Positions 1 through 10,253 of a DNA stretch of 64,000 bases are shown in pieces (position 1 is the stretch's first letter; each line of letters begins with the position of its first letter). The position numbers were made by a program, and so were the translations under genes. The stretch spans positions 67,646,944 through 67,710,943 of the forward strand of contig OX419755.1 of NCBI GenBank assembly GCA_948567375.1, read 5' to 3'. The DNA comes from Lunularia cruciata (Eukaryota > Streptophyta > Marchantiopsida > Lunulariales > Lunulariaceae). Below the pieces are notes generated by a model that had not been told where the DNA came from, ran no database searches, and saw only the letters and a program-made list of their open reading frames with translations.

Positions 1-96
1 AGGTGCTTCTTTGGAGCATCGAAGTTTTGAGTGTGAAGCTTTGTGTTTCTTCTCCTCTATTTCTCTTGAGGATTCTCTTATCCTTGGAATATTACA
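1..96 (+). mobile_element. 3' end of a chromovirus-A LTR, cut by the window edge
   Basis: The stretch matches the last ~100 bases of the chromovirus-A LTRs that end at 23,816, 32,371 and 38,680: a GGAGCAT run, then GTGTGAA, a TCTCTT-rich part, CCTTGGA and an ATTACA end. It stops at 96, three bases before the terminal CA (minus) of the DP-R 3' LTR. It is either a solo LTR or the 3' LTR of an element lying left of the window. Confidence 0.75.
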
Positions 97-98
97 CT

Positions 99-654
99 TG
101 TTGTGCATATACACATTGCTACACAACATACATCATCATCAACATCATACACTATATTCACATAACTCACATATAAATCATACATACACTCTAAAGTGCT
201 ACAATAATCAGTTTGTTTACACCACTCAAATCAACTCAACTCAAATCAGTACTTGATATGTCACTTTATTAACTACCAACAATTGTGCACTGATTACATT
301 CAAGCCACATCCACTCTAGCTAAGAGAATCCAAGTGACACTTGCCAGCCTCTGTCCACCATAGCCAAGAACTCAAAGGCTCAATATCAAAGAAGTGAGCT
401 CTCTAGAGCTACACTTCAAAAGAATACCCCTAGACTTGAGCTAGGTCTAAAACCCTAATAGTCCTATTGACTGCACACCCAATGATGCAAACGGTGCAAA
501 GTGATGGTGGGCCCCACCATGAAGTCAATACCCTAAACACAAAATCTGAATGTCGGAAATTAGTCTATGAGTGATTGCTAAAATACCTCTAACTACTATC
601 ACTGCAACTCTAGCGTCCGAGCAATCTAGATGCAACACTAAAAATTGCATGATA
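99..654 (-). repeat. 3' LTR of DP-R
   Basis: About 556 bp. On the minus strand it begins TATCATGC (TGTCATGC in other copies) and ends in CA at 99. The core matches the LTRs at 24,383-24,832, 26,403-26,853, 35,820-36,386 and 43,726-44,277. Its last ~110 bases (99-213) are a tail also found just upstream of the LTR at 658-767. Confidence 0.8.
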
Positions 655-657
655 GTT

Positions 658-767
658 GTCATGCGTATATACATTGTTACACAACATACATCATTGTTAG
701 CATCATATACTATAGACACATAACTCACACATAAGTCATATATAAACTCTAAAGTGCCATAATTGCC
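658..767 (-). repeat. Pre-LTR copy of the DP LTR tail
   Basis: Minus strand reads TGGCACTTTAGAG at one end and GCATGACA at the other. It is a near-duplicate of the terminal 99-213 part of the adjacent LTR, so the LTR core is flanked by this ~110-bp segment on both sides. DP-F has the same arrangement at 43,620-43,724. Confidence 0.75.
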
Positions 768-924
768 CTCCTAGCTGGCGGTTAGGTCCCTCTAACTCTA
801 GATAGCCATCTACTCCAAGTATATGGTATATGTTATGATGAGCAAAGATCGGAAGGTCGGTTGCTATCAAGCCCCATCGTTAGTTGCATGTTTGTAATCT
901 TTACCATATAAAGGATGAATTAAC

Positions 925-1300
925 TATAGTTCAAGTACATCTCAAACATAACCATTGTCCTTGAGGAACCACCGTGAGGAGAGGAGTCATACATGCCATC
1001 CTCTCGAACAACTATCACATACTAACATAGCAGCAGTTCCACCAAAAGAGCCACATAACATACACCTCAAGCCTGCTCGTACAAGTGCCAAGCTTGGGTC
1101 CATAGTACCATCAATGTTTGGGAGGTAGCATGGCGCACAATTGTGCACATGATCCTTCCAAAAAACACCAATATGTCCTTCCAACACAAGGACTCCAGAT
1201 GGCAAAACCTTACACACTCTCAAGATAGTGCAGCCTGTCAAAACATCAAGTGTCGTCAGTGTTGTCAGTTGTAGATATACATAGTCACTTAGATGAAATC
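925..1300 (-). pseudogene. C-terminal PHD finger of the DP-R polyprotein
   Basis: The finger spans 937-1,064 on the minus strand. The first two cysteines form CMLCG; then come the CD-x-C pair, the GWH histidine and the final CLRC pair, ending two codons before a stop. Relative to DP-F, a 7-bp deletion after the GWH histidine breaks the frame. Just upstream is a module containing LRVCKVLPSGVLVLEG and a WKDHV motif shared with DP-F. PHD fingers of this C4HC3 type usually bind histone H3 tails; whether this one did is inference. Its position after integrase parallels the chromodomain of chromoviruses. Confidence 0.8.
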
Positions 1301-2445
1301 AAGGGTCTATAATTTCCTCCTTAAATAGTAGCATAACGTAAGGTATCCCTATGTAGAGCAATTGTGAAGTTCTCAAAGGCCATCGGCATCACTCTCCAAA
1401 AGATCTCTGCCCGTTGAGAACATGCACTCACCCATATATATGGATCATCCAAGTCCAACACTACAATAGCATCTTGACAAATGGCTACATGTAAATTTGG
1501 ATCTCATCCATAGACTAGGAAGTAAGGAGAGAAGGATGCTAAGGAGACTTGCCATCTGAACCGATAGCCCATGGCCAACCAAGGTAATTGGAGATCCCAA
1601 TCTCCCAAGTGGCCTCTCTACAAACCATGCTTCCATAATCCTTTCTTCACTTTCTGAACCACTCTCTTTGCTAAGCCATCTGCCTCAAGGTGATCTCAAG
1701 AGGTAGTATGATGATCAATCAAAGCCTTATATCACAAGACATGAAACTCTCCCAAGAACTCTATACCTGGATCAATCAAAACCTCAGTTGGTGCACCAAA
1801 ATGACTAAGAACTTGATCTAGGAACAAGTAAGTTGTCCCTTCATTGGACTTGTCAAGAAATGCCACCAATTCAATCTTACAGAAGTGCTCTACCATCACC
1901 AAAATGTACCGATGATGGTCTCACAATCAACGATAAAGGTCCAGCAAAGTCCAAACTCCAGCGGTATCCTATCATGGGGTAATGGTAGGTAATGGGTGTA
2001 ATTGCGGCATAGGAGCATTAAATGATGCTCTAACTCAATCATAAACCACACATCTGGCAACAAATTGTTGTACATTGGTATACATACTATGCCACCAATA
2101 ATGACTCTGGAGTAAGCTATATGTACGCTTTACTCCAAAATGTCCTAGCTCCTCATGAGCATGATGGACCAATTGTACTCTTTGATATGGGAGCAGTACT
2201 ACTCTCACTCTACCATCCTCCCATACACACAAAAGGTGTATGCTTTCCAATCTGAACCACCTAGCTCATTCAAGGATATGATCTCTCTCTTGGGCTCCAA
2301 CTATGCCACCCACAACACCAGTGCAAAGATAGTCTATCACTAAAACATCATCATGAATGTCTTGCTGAATTGTACCACTATCTCTACTCTCTAGATCGGT
2401 GACCTCAATAACTCCTCTTGTATGCGCGGAGAGTGATACCACCAA
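1300..2445 (-). pseudogene. Integrase region of DP-R
   Basis: An HHCC-type N-terminal zinc domain is visible at 2,035-2,250: HHAHEELGHFG, then HYWW and a C-x-x-Y pair where the last Cys has become Tyr. Downstream on the minus strand is a decayed catalytic core with a GPF-type start and a VEHF motif. Stops interrupt it around 1,680 and 2,030. Integrase would have inserted the cDNA into host chromatin. The upstream end was cut by chromovirus B at 2,445; the reading continues at 11,811. Confidence 0.7.
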
Positions 2446-2871
2446 TGTAAAAGACCAAGACCGAGGAGAGAAATAGGAGAATGGAAATTCACATTGGAAC
2501 ACTTGAATGCGGGAAAACTCCGAATGCGTAGCATGAGCTTTGGCTTTGGTATTTATTGGTAGCATACAAGGCCCTTGAGAAGCTTCTCAAGAAGCTTCCT
2601 CAAGCCGCTTTCTTAGAGTGCAAGCCAAGTTAACTAGGAAGCTTCTCAAGAAGCTCTCTTCTAGAAGCCACCTACTTCATGTGCAAGCTAAGCTAGTTGG
2701 AAGCTTCTAGAAGCTTCCTTCTAGAAGTTACTTACTTGAGGTGCAAGCTAAGCTAGCCAAGAAGCTTCCCAAGAAGCTTCCTAGATACTTCCAAAATATT
2801 CTAGACTAATTTTTCTTATGTGCTACTTTGTAAGCCCAACTAACTTTGGCGCTAAACTCCATATTATTACA
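2446..2871 (-). repeat. 3' LTR of chromovirus B
   Basis: 426 bp, reading TGTAA at the left end and TTACA at the right. It carries three rounds of a motif with GAAGCTTC palindromes followed by GTGCAAGCTAAGCTAG. The partner LTR at 11,457-11,805 is about 77 bp shorter and lacks one round. The palindromes form heat-shock-element-like arrays. Confidence 0.9.
2700..2726. promoter_or_regulatory. Heat-shock-element-like array in the chromovirus B LTR
   Basis: GAA (2,700), TTC (2,705), GAA (2,710) and TTC (2,715) lie at exact 5-bp pitch, which is four perfect alternating nGAAn/nTTCn modules. A further TTC-ta-GAA pair follows to 2,726. Related blocks lie at 2,579-2,598 and around 2,760-2,785. Heat-shock factors bind such arrays; function here is inferred from the motif alone. 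Confidence 0.6.
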
Positions 2872-2886
2872 TATTCCCCCACCGCT
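2872..2886 (-). other. Polypurine tract of chromovirus B
   Basis: On the minus strand a purine-rich GGTGGGGGAATA run abuts the LTR start TGTAATAATATGG. This is where plus-strand cDNA synthesis would be primed. Confidence 0.75.
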
Positions 2887-3079
2887 AGTTGGTGACATCC
2901 TCATTGCCAATGAAGCTTTGAATTCTTGGATGGCCATCTGTGCATTCTGGAGGTGAGAAAGAGGTTCTTATGTGGCATCATGAAGAAGAAAACCTTTCCA
3001 AAGGACCTTGTACTCCGTATGTTGGTGATGGCCTTGTTGAATATGGCAATGCGCAAGGATACGATCAACTTTGTACTCC
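2887..3079 (-). pseudogene. Chromodomain of chromovirus B
   Basis: The minus strand encodes a VDRILAH start, then EYKVLWKGF and an HDAT motif. This matches the pattern E-x-I-L..., Y-x-V-x-W-K-G-Y..., A-T-W-E-P of chromoviral chromodomains. It is split from the integrase C-terminus by the L LTR inserted at 3,079/6,858; joining across the ACTCC duplication restores a continuous frame. The domain would tether integrase to methylated histone H3. Confidence 0.82.
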
Positions 3080-3490
3080 TGTGGTACCCACATTTTTTTT
3101 TTCCAAAAATGGAGAAGAAGAAGTGTATATAGAAGTCGGATTGCGCCTATATGGCCAAAGAAGGCAAAGAAAAGAGTCTTCAAGATGAAACTTGAGGTAA
3201 AGTGGCCTTGGGTCATAAGGCAAAGTACTCAGATTTTCCCTGTCAGCATACAACCCAATGTAAGGAGTCTTTGTACCGGGGGGAGCTCAACCTGAGGCAA
3301 AGACAGTGTAACAACCTTTCTTTGGGGCGAGAAATTCAAGAAAGGACCGTTCAAAACCGGCAGCCCATATGCGTGAAGTACAATTGACAATGACAAGTGC
3401 ATGCAAGAGGTGTGATTTCTTAGTAGAAACTCAAATTGAAGAAAGACAAAGACGGCGCGACTCTATAAAAAGTGGGCTAATGACAAAGCA

Positions 3491-4342
3491 ATGTCAAGCA
3501 ATTTTCCTTTGCCGTTGAGAAGTTGTCCTGTAGGTGATCATGAGAAGGGAAGTAGAGTTGAAGACGCGCTAGTGTGTAGAGGAGAATTCAAGAGAGTGAA
3601 CCCGAGAGACAATGAGGAAGTAGGAAAGATGGGAGGAGGAAAGAAGAACTCCGAATTTGTAGTGAGAAATCATGCAATTCAAAGGTTAAATGTGATCGCC
3701 AGAATCAAAGTCTTGAGCCGACTTCGGATCACCTTCTTGGCATGGAACTGGAATGTGAGTTTTCTAAGTTTCATGATGGAGATAATCGAGAATAAGTGTC
3801 TTGATGGCCCCAAGGAAGTGGGGAAGAGAGGAAATCCGGCTTGTTGGACAGAGTCGGATTGGAGATTAGTGCTCGGGAGAGAGGCAGGCACGGAGCAGGG
3901 TGCCACATTCTTGGGGAAGAAAGAAGTAGCAGAAGAAACCCAAGAAGTGAGGGATGCTTTCTCTTTGAAGAGAACAAAGAATGGGTATAAGGTTGAGAGT
4001 TACAAAGATCCAATGAAGAGAGGGATTGTGAGTGCCCTCATTGCAATCTTGAAGCCGGAGAGAACGACTTATGTGATGAAACACCAAGCGGTGTTCTTCC
4101 ATAAGATGTTTGCAGGAGAACCTATCAATTGGGCAAGGTGCTTCCATAGGAGGACAAGACAGATGGTGTGGAATTTGCAGGATAAGTTGCCTCCACACTA
4201 CATTGTGCCGTTTGTAGCACATTTCTACCTTGGGTTGAATTTGCTCAATTTGGTGGAGCACAATAGAATGGTGTTTCACTTCCATCCTGACTTGAGAAGA
4301 GAAGTCGACGCGGAGGAGCAGCAATACATTCTTCAAATCTGA
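3491..4342 (+). pseudogene. N-terminal part of the U3-encoded protein of family L
   Basis: 283 codons from an ATG, basic and with no family I can name firmly. Residues ~190-260 include FHKMFAGEPINWARCFHRR and a PPHYIVPFVAHFYLG segment, with spacing that recalls the domain of 'putative plant transposon proteins' next to some plant gypsy elements. That resemblance is from memory and weak. It ends at a TGA that could have come from CGA, and the same frame continues at once into 4,343-5,566. It lies upstream of the LTR promoter, so it would sit in U3 at the 3' end of the genomic transcript. Confidence 0.55.
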
Positions 4343-6063
4343 CGCACGGATGAGTACTATGCAAAGATGGGCAAGAGCGTGGAGATAGAGGTGAGTACTC
4401 CAAAGTCAAAGAAGCAGAGTTGGCAAGGAGAAGCCGAAGATAAGACAAGACCTCGGAAGACCAGGAGAGGAAACCCAAGGAGAGGCATGGTGGTGATTGC
4501 GTTTGAAGACAAAGACACGGAAGGCGAAGCCAAGTGCAAGTCCAAAGACTCGGAGCACGAGGAGGAACTGGAGCTCACGCTGCAAAGTGGAGATACGAGT
4601 AGCGATAATGATGGAGGTGGAGAGATGACATCGGTGCCTATTGCAGAAGAAGAAAAAGAAGTTTGGGTGGAGCTCAAAGAAGAACATAATGCGAAGTTGG
4701 AGGACGAGATACCCAAGCCAGAGGAGAAGAAGTTTACAATTCAGAGAGAAGTTTGGTCAAGACGCAGGGTGAAGTGTGAAGTGGGTCCGAGTAAGGCAAA
4801 GGAAGAAGTGAATGCTAGCTCAAGGAGTGAAGTGTCTATTCCAATACGACGATTGCAAAGAAGAAGGCGAGTATCGGGAGAAGAAGAGGTAAGAGAGGGG
4901 ATTTCTACGCAAAGGGAAGTAGGTGTGAGTGATGGAGTGGAGTACCTGTGAGAAATTGTGTGCCCGTTGTTGGTGAAGTTGGAGCACAAGAAGAAGGAGA
5001 TGCAGTCGACATGTCCGAAGGTGAAGACTATGTTGCAGGTATTGGCAAGATTGGAAGAAGAGAACTTGGAGTTGAAGAAGAGTATAACCTGAGGCGAGGA
5101 GGAAAGGGAAGTACTGCAAGGGAAGGCAGTATTACACAATCAAGTTATTGAGGACTTGAAGAGAGAAGCAAGGTATTGGGAAGAACTTGTGAAGAAGAAT
5201 GATATAGCAAGGGAAAGACAAGTAGCAGAGTACAAAATCTTGAAGCAACAATTTGTTGATTCCAGACTAGAAATCATCCATGCTATGGCAAGGGTAGCAT
5301 CAAAGGAACAAGAACTCAATAGAGTGATAGAGAGTGTAGAAGAGAAGAAGCAACTGTGGCAGCAGGAGTTGATAATGAGATATAGGGAAGAAGAGAGATT
5401 ACAAGAGTTACTTCGTAATCAGGAGGAGAAGATTGTGCAGAAGAAGAAGGAGAAGGAAATTGTGAAAGCCAAGTTCGAGGTAGAGTTGGCAATGTACAGA
5501 GAAGATTGGCTTGCAGATCAAGAGCGTGAAAGGAAGATGAGATTGGAGCCATTGAAGGAGATCTAATCAAGATGAATGTCATGTTGAGTACAGAGGCCAG
5601 TATTCATATTGAAGAGACAAGGTTGCACGAGTTGAAGTTGTTGGTGCAGGAGACAAGGAGGAGACATGTGAAGGATATAGATTTGAACGTGCTGTTGATT
5701 AGTCTCAGGACTCGTGTAGATAGGAAGATATTGGAAGTCAAAGACAATATTGCGATTAGATTAGATCTAGTGAAATTAGAGATAGATAAACTCCGGAAGG
5801 ACGTTAGAGCCAAACCCGAAGTAGATGAAGTAGGAGTGCAGATGTCTTCAGAGTTACCATTGGAGGCATTAGAGAAGAGTGGTTCAGCAGATAAAGAGTT
5901 AGATAGATTACCCACTAGTGAAATTTTAGATCAAGAAAGAGAACTATTAGATCTGGTAGAAGATGTAGGAGTTATGAAACCCAAGGATAGAGTAGTAGGA
6001 AGTACAGTTACGTCGGGATCAGGTTTGAAAGCCAAGGAAGAAGTAGACATCGGATCGGATTAG
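4343..6063 (+). pseudogene. Acidic and coiled-coil C-terminal part of the U3-encoded protein of family L
   Basis: The frame continues from 4,343 to 5,566 with TGA stops near 4,949 and 5,090. It shifts by one base and goes on at 5,572-6,063. Together with the N-terminal piece it was once about 857 codons. The first part is charged and Glu/Lys-rich. Residues encoded by 5,156-5,566 form a long predicted coiled coil (repeated EEK/QEL/REE heptads). The last part holds a conserved LEKSG...VDQERE-like block, also kept in the three short LTRs at 14,128-14,343, 16,601-16,921 and 19,775-20,089. Function unknown; a structural or gag-like accessory protein is possible. Confidence 0.55.
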
Positions 6064-6179
6064 TAACCAATTTGAGATTTGAATAGGCAAATATGAAGAG
6101 GTGCATTGTCATTTTAGATCTGTAGGTTTGTAGAGTCATTAGGAAGAGGTACATTAGGAAGATAATTGTCAATTGTTTC

Positions 6180-6215
6180 ACTATTTAAGAGTGGCATTTG
6201 CAGTCTTATGTTGTT
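6180..6215 (+). promoter_or_regulatory. LTR promoter of family L (TATA-like)
   Basis: CTATTTAAGAGTGGCATTTG is followed by a TGTTCAGTGCTC block. The same block occurs in all L LTRs, near 14,450, 17,055 and (minus) 19,650. Its position, about 650 bp before the LTR end, fits the U3/R border. Confidence 0.5.
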
Positions 6216-6862
6216 CAGTGCTCATAATTCTAAGAATAGATAAAGCAAAGTGTTGTGAAGTAGTGCTCGTTGCTTAAGCTTGATTCTGAGTATCAACATT
6301 GTGATTGTGTTTGTGAGTGTGTGGAGAATTTTGAAGTGCAAGTCAGTGTGCTTGTTGGATGTTGGATTCTGCAGCCTTGATCTTCATTTTGTGTGTTTGA
6401 TCCTGAGTGAAGTGCAATCGAAGCAATGCCTTGACAGATCTAAGAGGAATTGTAGTGTTGGTAGTATTCTACATTTGTGAGTGCAGTGCGAGGTTGATGT
6501 GAAGCAATTTTGATCAAGGAAGTTGTGCCTTTAGTGGAAGGGTGGAACACAATTCTAAGGTGAAGTCATTTTGCAGTGAAGTGTCATTTTTGGGAGAGCT
6601 TGAATCATCACAATCAAGATTGTTTGGAAAGATTTGATGGAGTTGTGATTACGGAGTGTGAATTTGTGATGAGACTACAAATCAGTGCTTGTTACTCTCT
6701 TCTGGGTGTGGTTTCTACCTAAGAGATTAAAGAAGAACTCAAGAAGAACTAAATTGTTACTTTGACTTTGTATTTGACCAATTCTGACTTGTATCTCTAT
6801 GGGAACAAACTTTACTTACTCGATTACCGCAAAAGTGATATTTGCCGGGTTGTTACAACTCC

Positions 6863-8270
6863 TCATGAACATTGATAAGGACAAGAAGAGGGGGAGGTTG
6901 GACTTAAGAGGAAAAGGATGAGAGGTTTGGAACAAAGGGTTTCAACTTGGAAATATGAAAGATAGGATGGATACGCATGTGACAAGGCAAGACAAGTTGA
7001 TGAGCAATAGGAGAGACAATTTGGGTGATATCAAAGGGTCCTATCCAATTAGGTGCAATTTTATGAACTTGGGTATCAAGTGGGAGAGGGAAGTTACTAG
7101 AGTATAGCATGACTTTATCACCAACTTCAAAAGTGAAATCACAATAATGGTCATCCGCATATTGTTTTTGGTGATTTTGAGCAACAAGGAAGTGAGACTT
7201 GGCTTGTTAGAGAGATTGAGATATAGTGGTCAAGAATGTGGAAGTATGAGGAACCTGAGATGGAAGGGGAGCAAGAAGAGAATCTGGAACAAGTGGATCT
7301 TGGCCAAAATTGAGAAAGAAAGGAGAAAATCCGGTGCTTGCCTGTTTGGAATTGTTGTAGGCAAATTTTGCAACTGCAAGACATTCATCCCAATTGGTAT
7401 GGTGGACATTGACAAAGTCACGCAACATATCCTCCAATGTACAATTTTCACATTTGTTTTGACCATCAATTTGAGGATGATAGGTTGTGGACAAAGCAAG
7501 CTTGGTGTCGAGTATCTGGAAGAGTGCTTGCAAAAACTTCCTAGTAAATCTAGGATCACGGTTGGAGATGAGGACACGTGGCATCCCATGATGCTTGAAG
7601 ACATTCTCAAAGTAGATTTGCACTAAGGTTGGAGCATCCATGGTATCACAGGTTGGTGCCAAGTGAATTTGCTTATTAAGCTTATCTACAAACACCATGA
7701 TTGCGGCGTGTCCTTGTTTTATCTTTGGCAAGGATGTGATAAGATCCAAGCTCACATGCTATCAGTGAGCAAATGGAACGGTGAGTGGTTGAAGGAGTCC
7801 ACTCGGCTTTTGGTTGCTGGCCTTGTTACATTGGTAGCTCTCACACGATCGGACAAATTCTTGAACATCTCGTGTCATGTTGGGCCACCACCATTGACGT
7901 TGGAGGGTACCTAAGGTCTTGTCCACACCCATGTGACTAGTGATGGGTAAATCATGGGCTTCTTGAAGGCGTACAAGTCAAAGATCATCTTTAGTAGGAA
8001 CATAGATCTGGTCCTCATGGAATAAAAGGCCCTCCTTGATGGAGAAGGTGTTGTACTCCTTATTGCATGTTGTAAGGCAACCATGTACCATTTGGAAGAA
8101 GGGATCTTGGTGTAGAGCTGAGTGAAACTTGTTTTGGACCTTGGAGTCAAGTGACACTATTGAAATTGCCGTTGTGATGAGAGGAGGAGACTTCAAATTC
8201 AGGTCGTCGTGATAAAGCATCAAGGATGACATGAAACCGACATGGTTTGTACTCAAGTTTGATGTCATAC
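6863..8270 (-). pseudogene. Integrase of chromovirus B
   Basis: The catalytic core at 7,207-7,755 begins SLDLITSLPK and includes VFVDKL, HHGMPRVLIS and TKLALSTTYHPQ. The second catalytic Asp of the usual S-D-R-D-P-R-F-T motif is Asn here (SNRDPRFT), and the Glu of the usual G-Q-T-E is Lys (GQNK). The enzyme is therefore inactive. The C-terminal part (6,904-7,110) holds NWIGPFDI and HISKLKPF, typical of chromoviral integrase tails. The zinc-binding part is decayed, around 7,910-8,268. Confidence 0.82.
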
Positions 8271-8279
8271 AATTGGAGT

Positions 8280-9617
8280 TTTTCCTCCTATCGATGATGT
8301 CAACTCTTCATGTGTTCCAAGTGTAAGGTCTGCAACAATGGTTTGTGATCAGTTTTCATGATCACTTGTTTCCCCAAGAGGTAATGCCTCCATACCTTGG
8401 TGGTGTATACCATTGCAAGTTGTTCTTGATCTCAAGCAGAGTAGTTTTGTTCAACCATATTGAGTTGGTGAGACACAAAGGCAATGGGATGGAGTCCATT
8501 TGGGAATTCTTGTTGCAACACGACTCCAATTGCAAAGTTAAAAGCATCAAAATCAACCACACACGATAGTTGAGGATCATATGGTTGAAGATGGGTCTTG
8601 AAGACACCATATGCTTTAACTTCTGAAATGCTTCTTCATACTTGGTGGTCCACTAGAAGCTCAAGTTCTTTCCCAAGAGGTCAATCAATGGTGCAGCCAC
8701 ATGAGCATAATAATGGATGAACCGTCGGTAAAAACTGGCCAATCCATTGAATGCCCATACTTCTATATCATCTTTTGGGGTAGGCCAATCAATAATGGCC
8801 TTGATTTTCTCTTCTTCCATCTTGATCCCCTTTGATGAGATCTTATGACCCAAGAAGGTAACCTCCTTCTGCCAAAAGGCACACTTTGACTTCTTGCATT
8901 AAAATTTCCATTATTGTAGTTGTCTTAAGACTTCTCACACATGATTCATGTGTTCTACCTCTGTCTTACTATAAATTAAGATATCATCCAAGAACACCAC
9001 CACAGACCAATCCAATAGTCCATCCAACACTCAATGCATCTGATCCATGAAGACTACAAGAGCATTAGTGAGTATGAAAGGTAGAACTCTCCACTCAAAA
9101 TGCCCATACCTTGTACGAAAGGCAATCTTTTGCACATCCTCTCTATCAATAGGAATTTGCCAATAGCCGCTACAAAGATCCAACTTGGAAAAGAAGCGTG
9201 CTCCACTTAGTTGATCAAACAAGTCATCAATCTGAGGCAAGGGATATGCATTCTTCACGGTTTGCTTATTGAGCCCACGGTAATCAATACAAAAATGAAG
9301 TCCTCCATCCTTCTTTGGAACAAATAGTACCGGTGCTCCCCAAGGAGAGGTAATATGTTGTATGAAATCCTTCTCCAACAACTCTATAAGTGTTGTTCGC
9401 AACTTCTCCAACTTCTTTGGTGAGAGCCGATAGATTGGTCTACTCACTAGAATCCTCCTTGGCAATAACTCAATCTTGAAAGGCATACCTCAATCGGAGG
9501 GTAATCCCTTGGCAGATCATCCGGACACACGTCTGAAAATTCTTGAACTATCCGATCAACCATTGCTTGATGAGGCTCTTGGCCCTCCTCCGATTGTTTT
9601 GGTGCAATTGGCTTGAT
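8280..9617 (-). pseudogene. Reverse transcriptase and RNase H of chromovirus B
   Basis: RT fingers and palm at 9,031-9,486 show [46 protein letters not shown] and [14 protein letters not shown]. The catalytic FLDD box follows near 8,975-8,990 after a frame break. The thumb/connection at 8,653-8,853 shows GHKISSKGIKMEEEKIKAI and LASFYRRFI. RNase H remnants lie at 8,362-8,610. Confidence 0.85.
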
Positions 9618-10253
9618 TCACACCGCAAATACAAACTTGTCTTCCTCCAAAGCTTCCTCTATGGCTACTTTACTAACCAACTTCCCTTCTAGGGACTCAT
9701 CTCTCTTCCAAGCATGCTCCATGGTTGCCTTCTTAGCAAACTTCCCATCTTGGGACTCCACTCCCTTCAAGGTTCTCTCTATGGCTACCTTCTTGACAAA
9801 CTTCCTATCTTGGGATTGACTATTCTTAGGTGTCTTACTTAGAGGTGCCAGACAATCTAATTGGAAATTCCTACCTGGGTGTTGTACTTGAATTTGGCGT
9901 CGGGTCCAATCAAATTGAATCTTATGACGTTCAAACCAAGGTAGACCCAGAATGATATCATAGTGTAGAGGTGCCACTACAAACCTCATACACTCCAAAT
10001 ACTCCTTCCCAATCTTGAAGGTAACAGGATGTATGGTGCGGAATGCAAAACCCTTTCTACCATCCGCCATCATCAAACTACTTCCAATCATTGGCTTGAT
10101 AAGAATACCAAATTCCTTTGCTACTTGCATAGACACGCAATTCTCTGAACTTCCAGAATCAACCAAAATCCTACAACCCCAATTAGATATCATACCTTGC
10201 AAGTGAAGCAAACTTGCATAGGTCAAGCTTTCAATCCCATTAGAACTAATCAA
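9618..10253 (-). pseudogene. Aspartic protease and linker of chromovirus B
   Basis: The active-site motif ILVDSGSSENCVS is intact, followed by the flap region and an IILGLPWFERH motif (hydrophobic-hydrophobic-G). It would cleave the Gag-Pol polyprotein. The C-terminal ~60 residues are a low-complexity linker with repeated SQDGKF/KKVAIE units. Frame breaks on either side separate it from gag and RT. Confidence 0.82.

Larger units (their letters stand above)
3080..6857 (+). mobile_element. L1: 3.78-kb solo LTR of family L with internal coding sequence
   Basis: It begins TGTGGTACCCACATTTTT and ends GTTGTTACA, the same termini as the L2 LTRs (start at 15,848; end GTTGTCACA at 15,126). A perfect target duplication ACTCC flanks it (3,075-3,079 and 6,858-6,862). 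The last ~1 kb (about 5,820-6,857) is closely related to the 3' half of the 1.88-kb L LTRs. The first part instead holds a long sense-strand reading frame (3,491-6,063). It sits inside chromovirus B. Confidence 0.88.

Noticed and set aside
99-767. A TRIM element made of two 110-bp terminal repeats around a 440-bp core
   Set aside because: The solo copy at 35,820-36,386 integrated as core plus one tail with ATTTG duplicated, so the mobile unit is an LTR with a tail, not tail-core-tail.
2577-2790. Regularly spaced repeat resembling a CRISPR array
   Set aside because: The units are GAAGCTTC palindromes within an LTR. Spacers are repeats too, lengths vary, and the other LTR lacks one unit. Target duplications prove it is an LTR.
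3866-4336. Open frame of 156 codons on the minus strand
   Set aside because: It lies antisense to the family L U3 frame, which has consistent acidic/coiled-coil character. The antisense frame has Leu/Pro/Ser-rich noise and no domain.
4245-5139. Several overlapping minus-strand frames of 77-132 codons, Ser/Leu-rich
   Set aside because: They are reverse-complement shadows of the Glu/Lys-rich coding stretch on the plus strand.
7147-7626. 159-codon plus-strand frame
   Set aside because: It is antisense to the chromovirus B integrase core, which has clear catalytic-site motifs on the minus strand.
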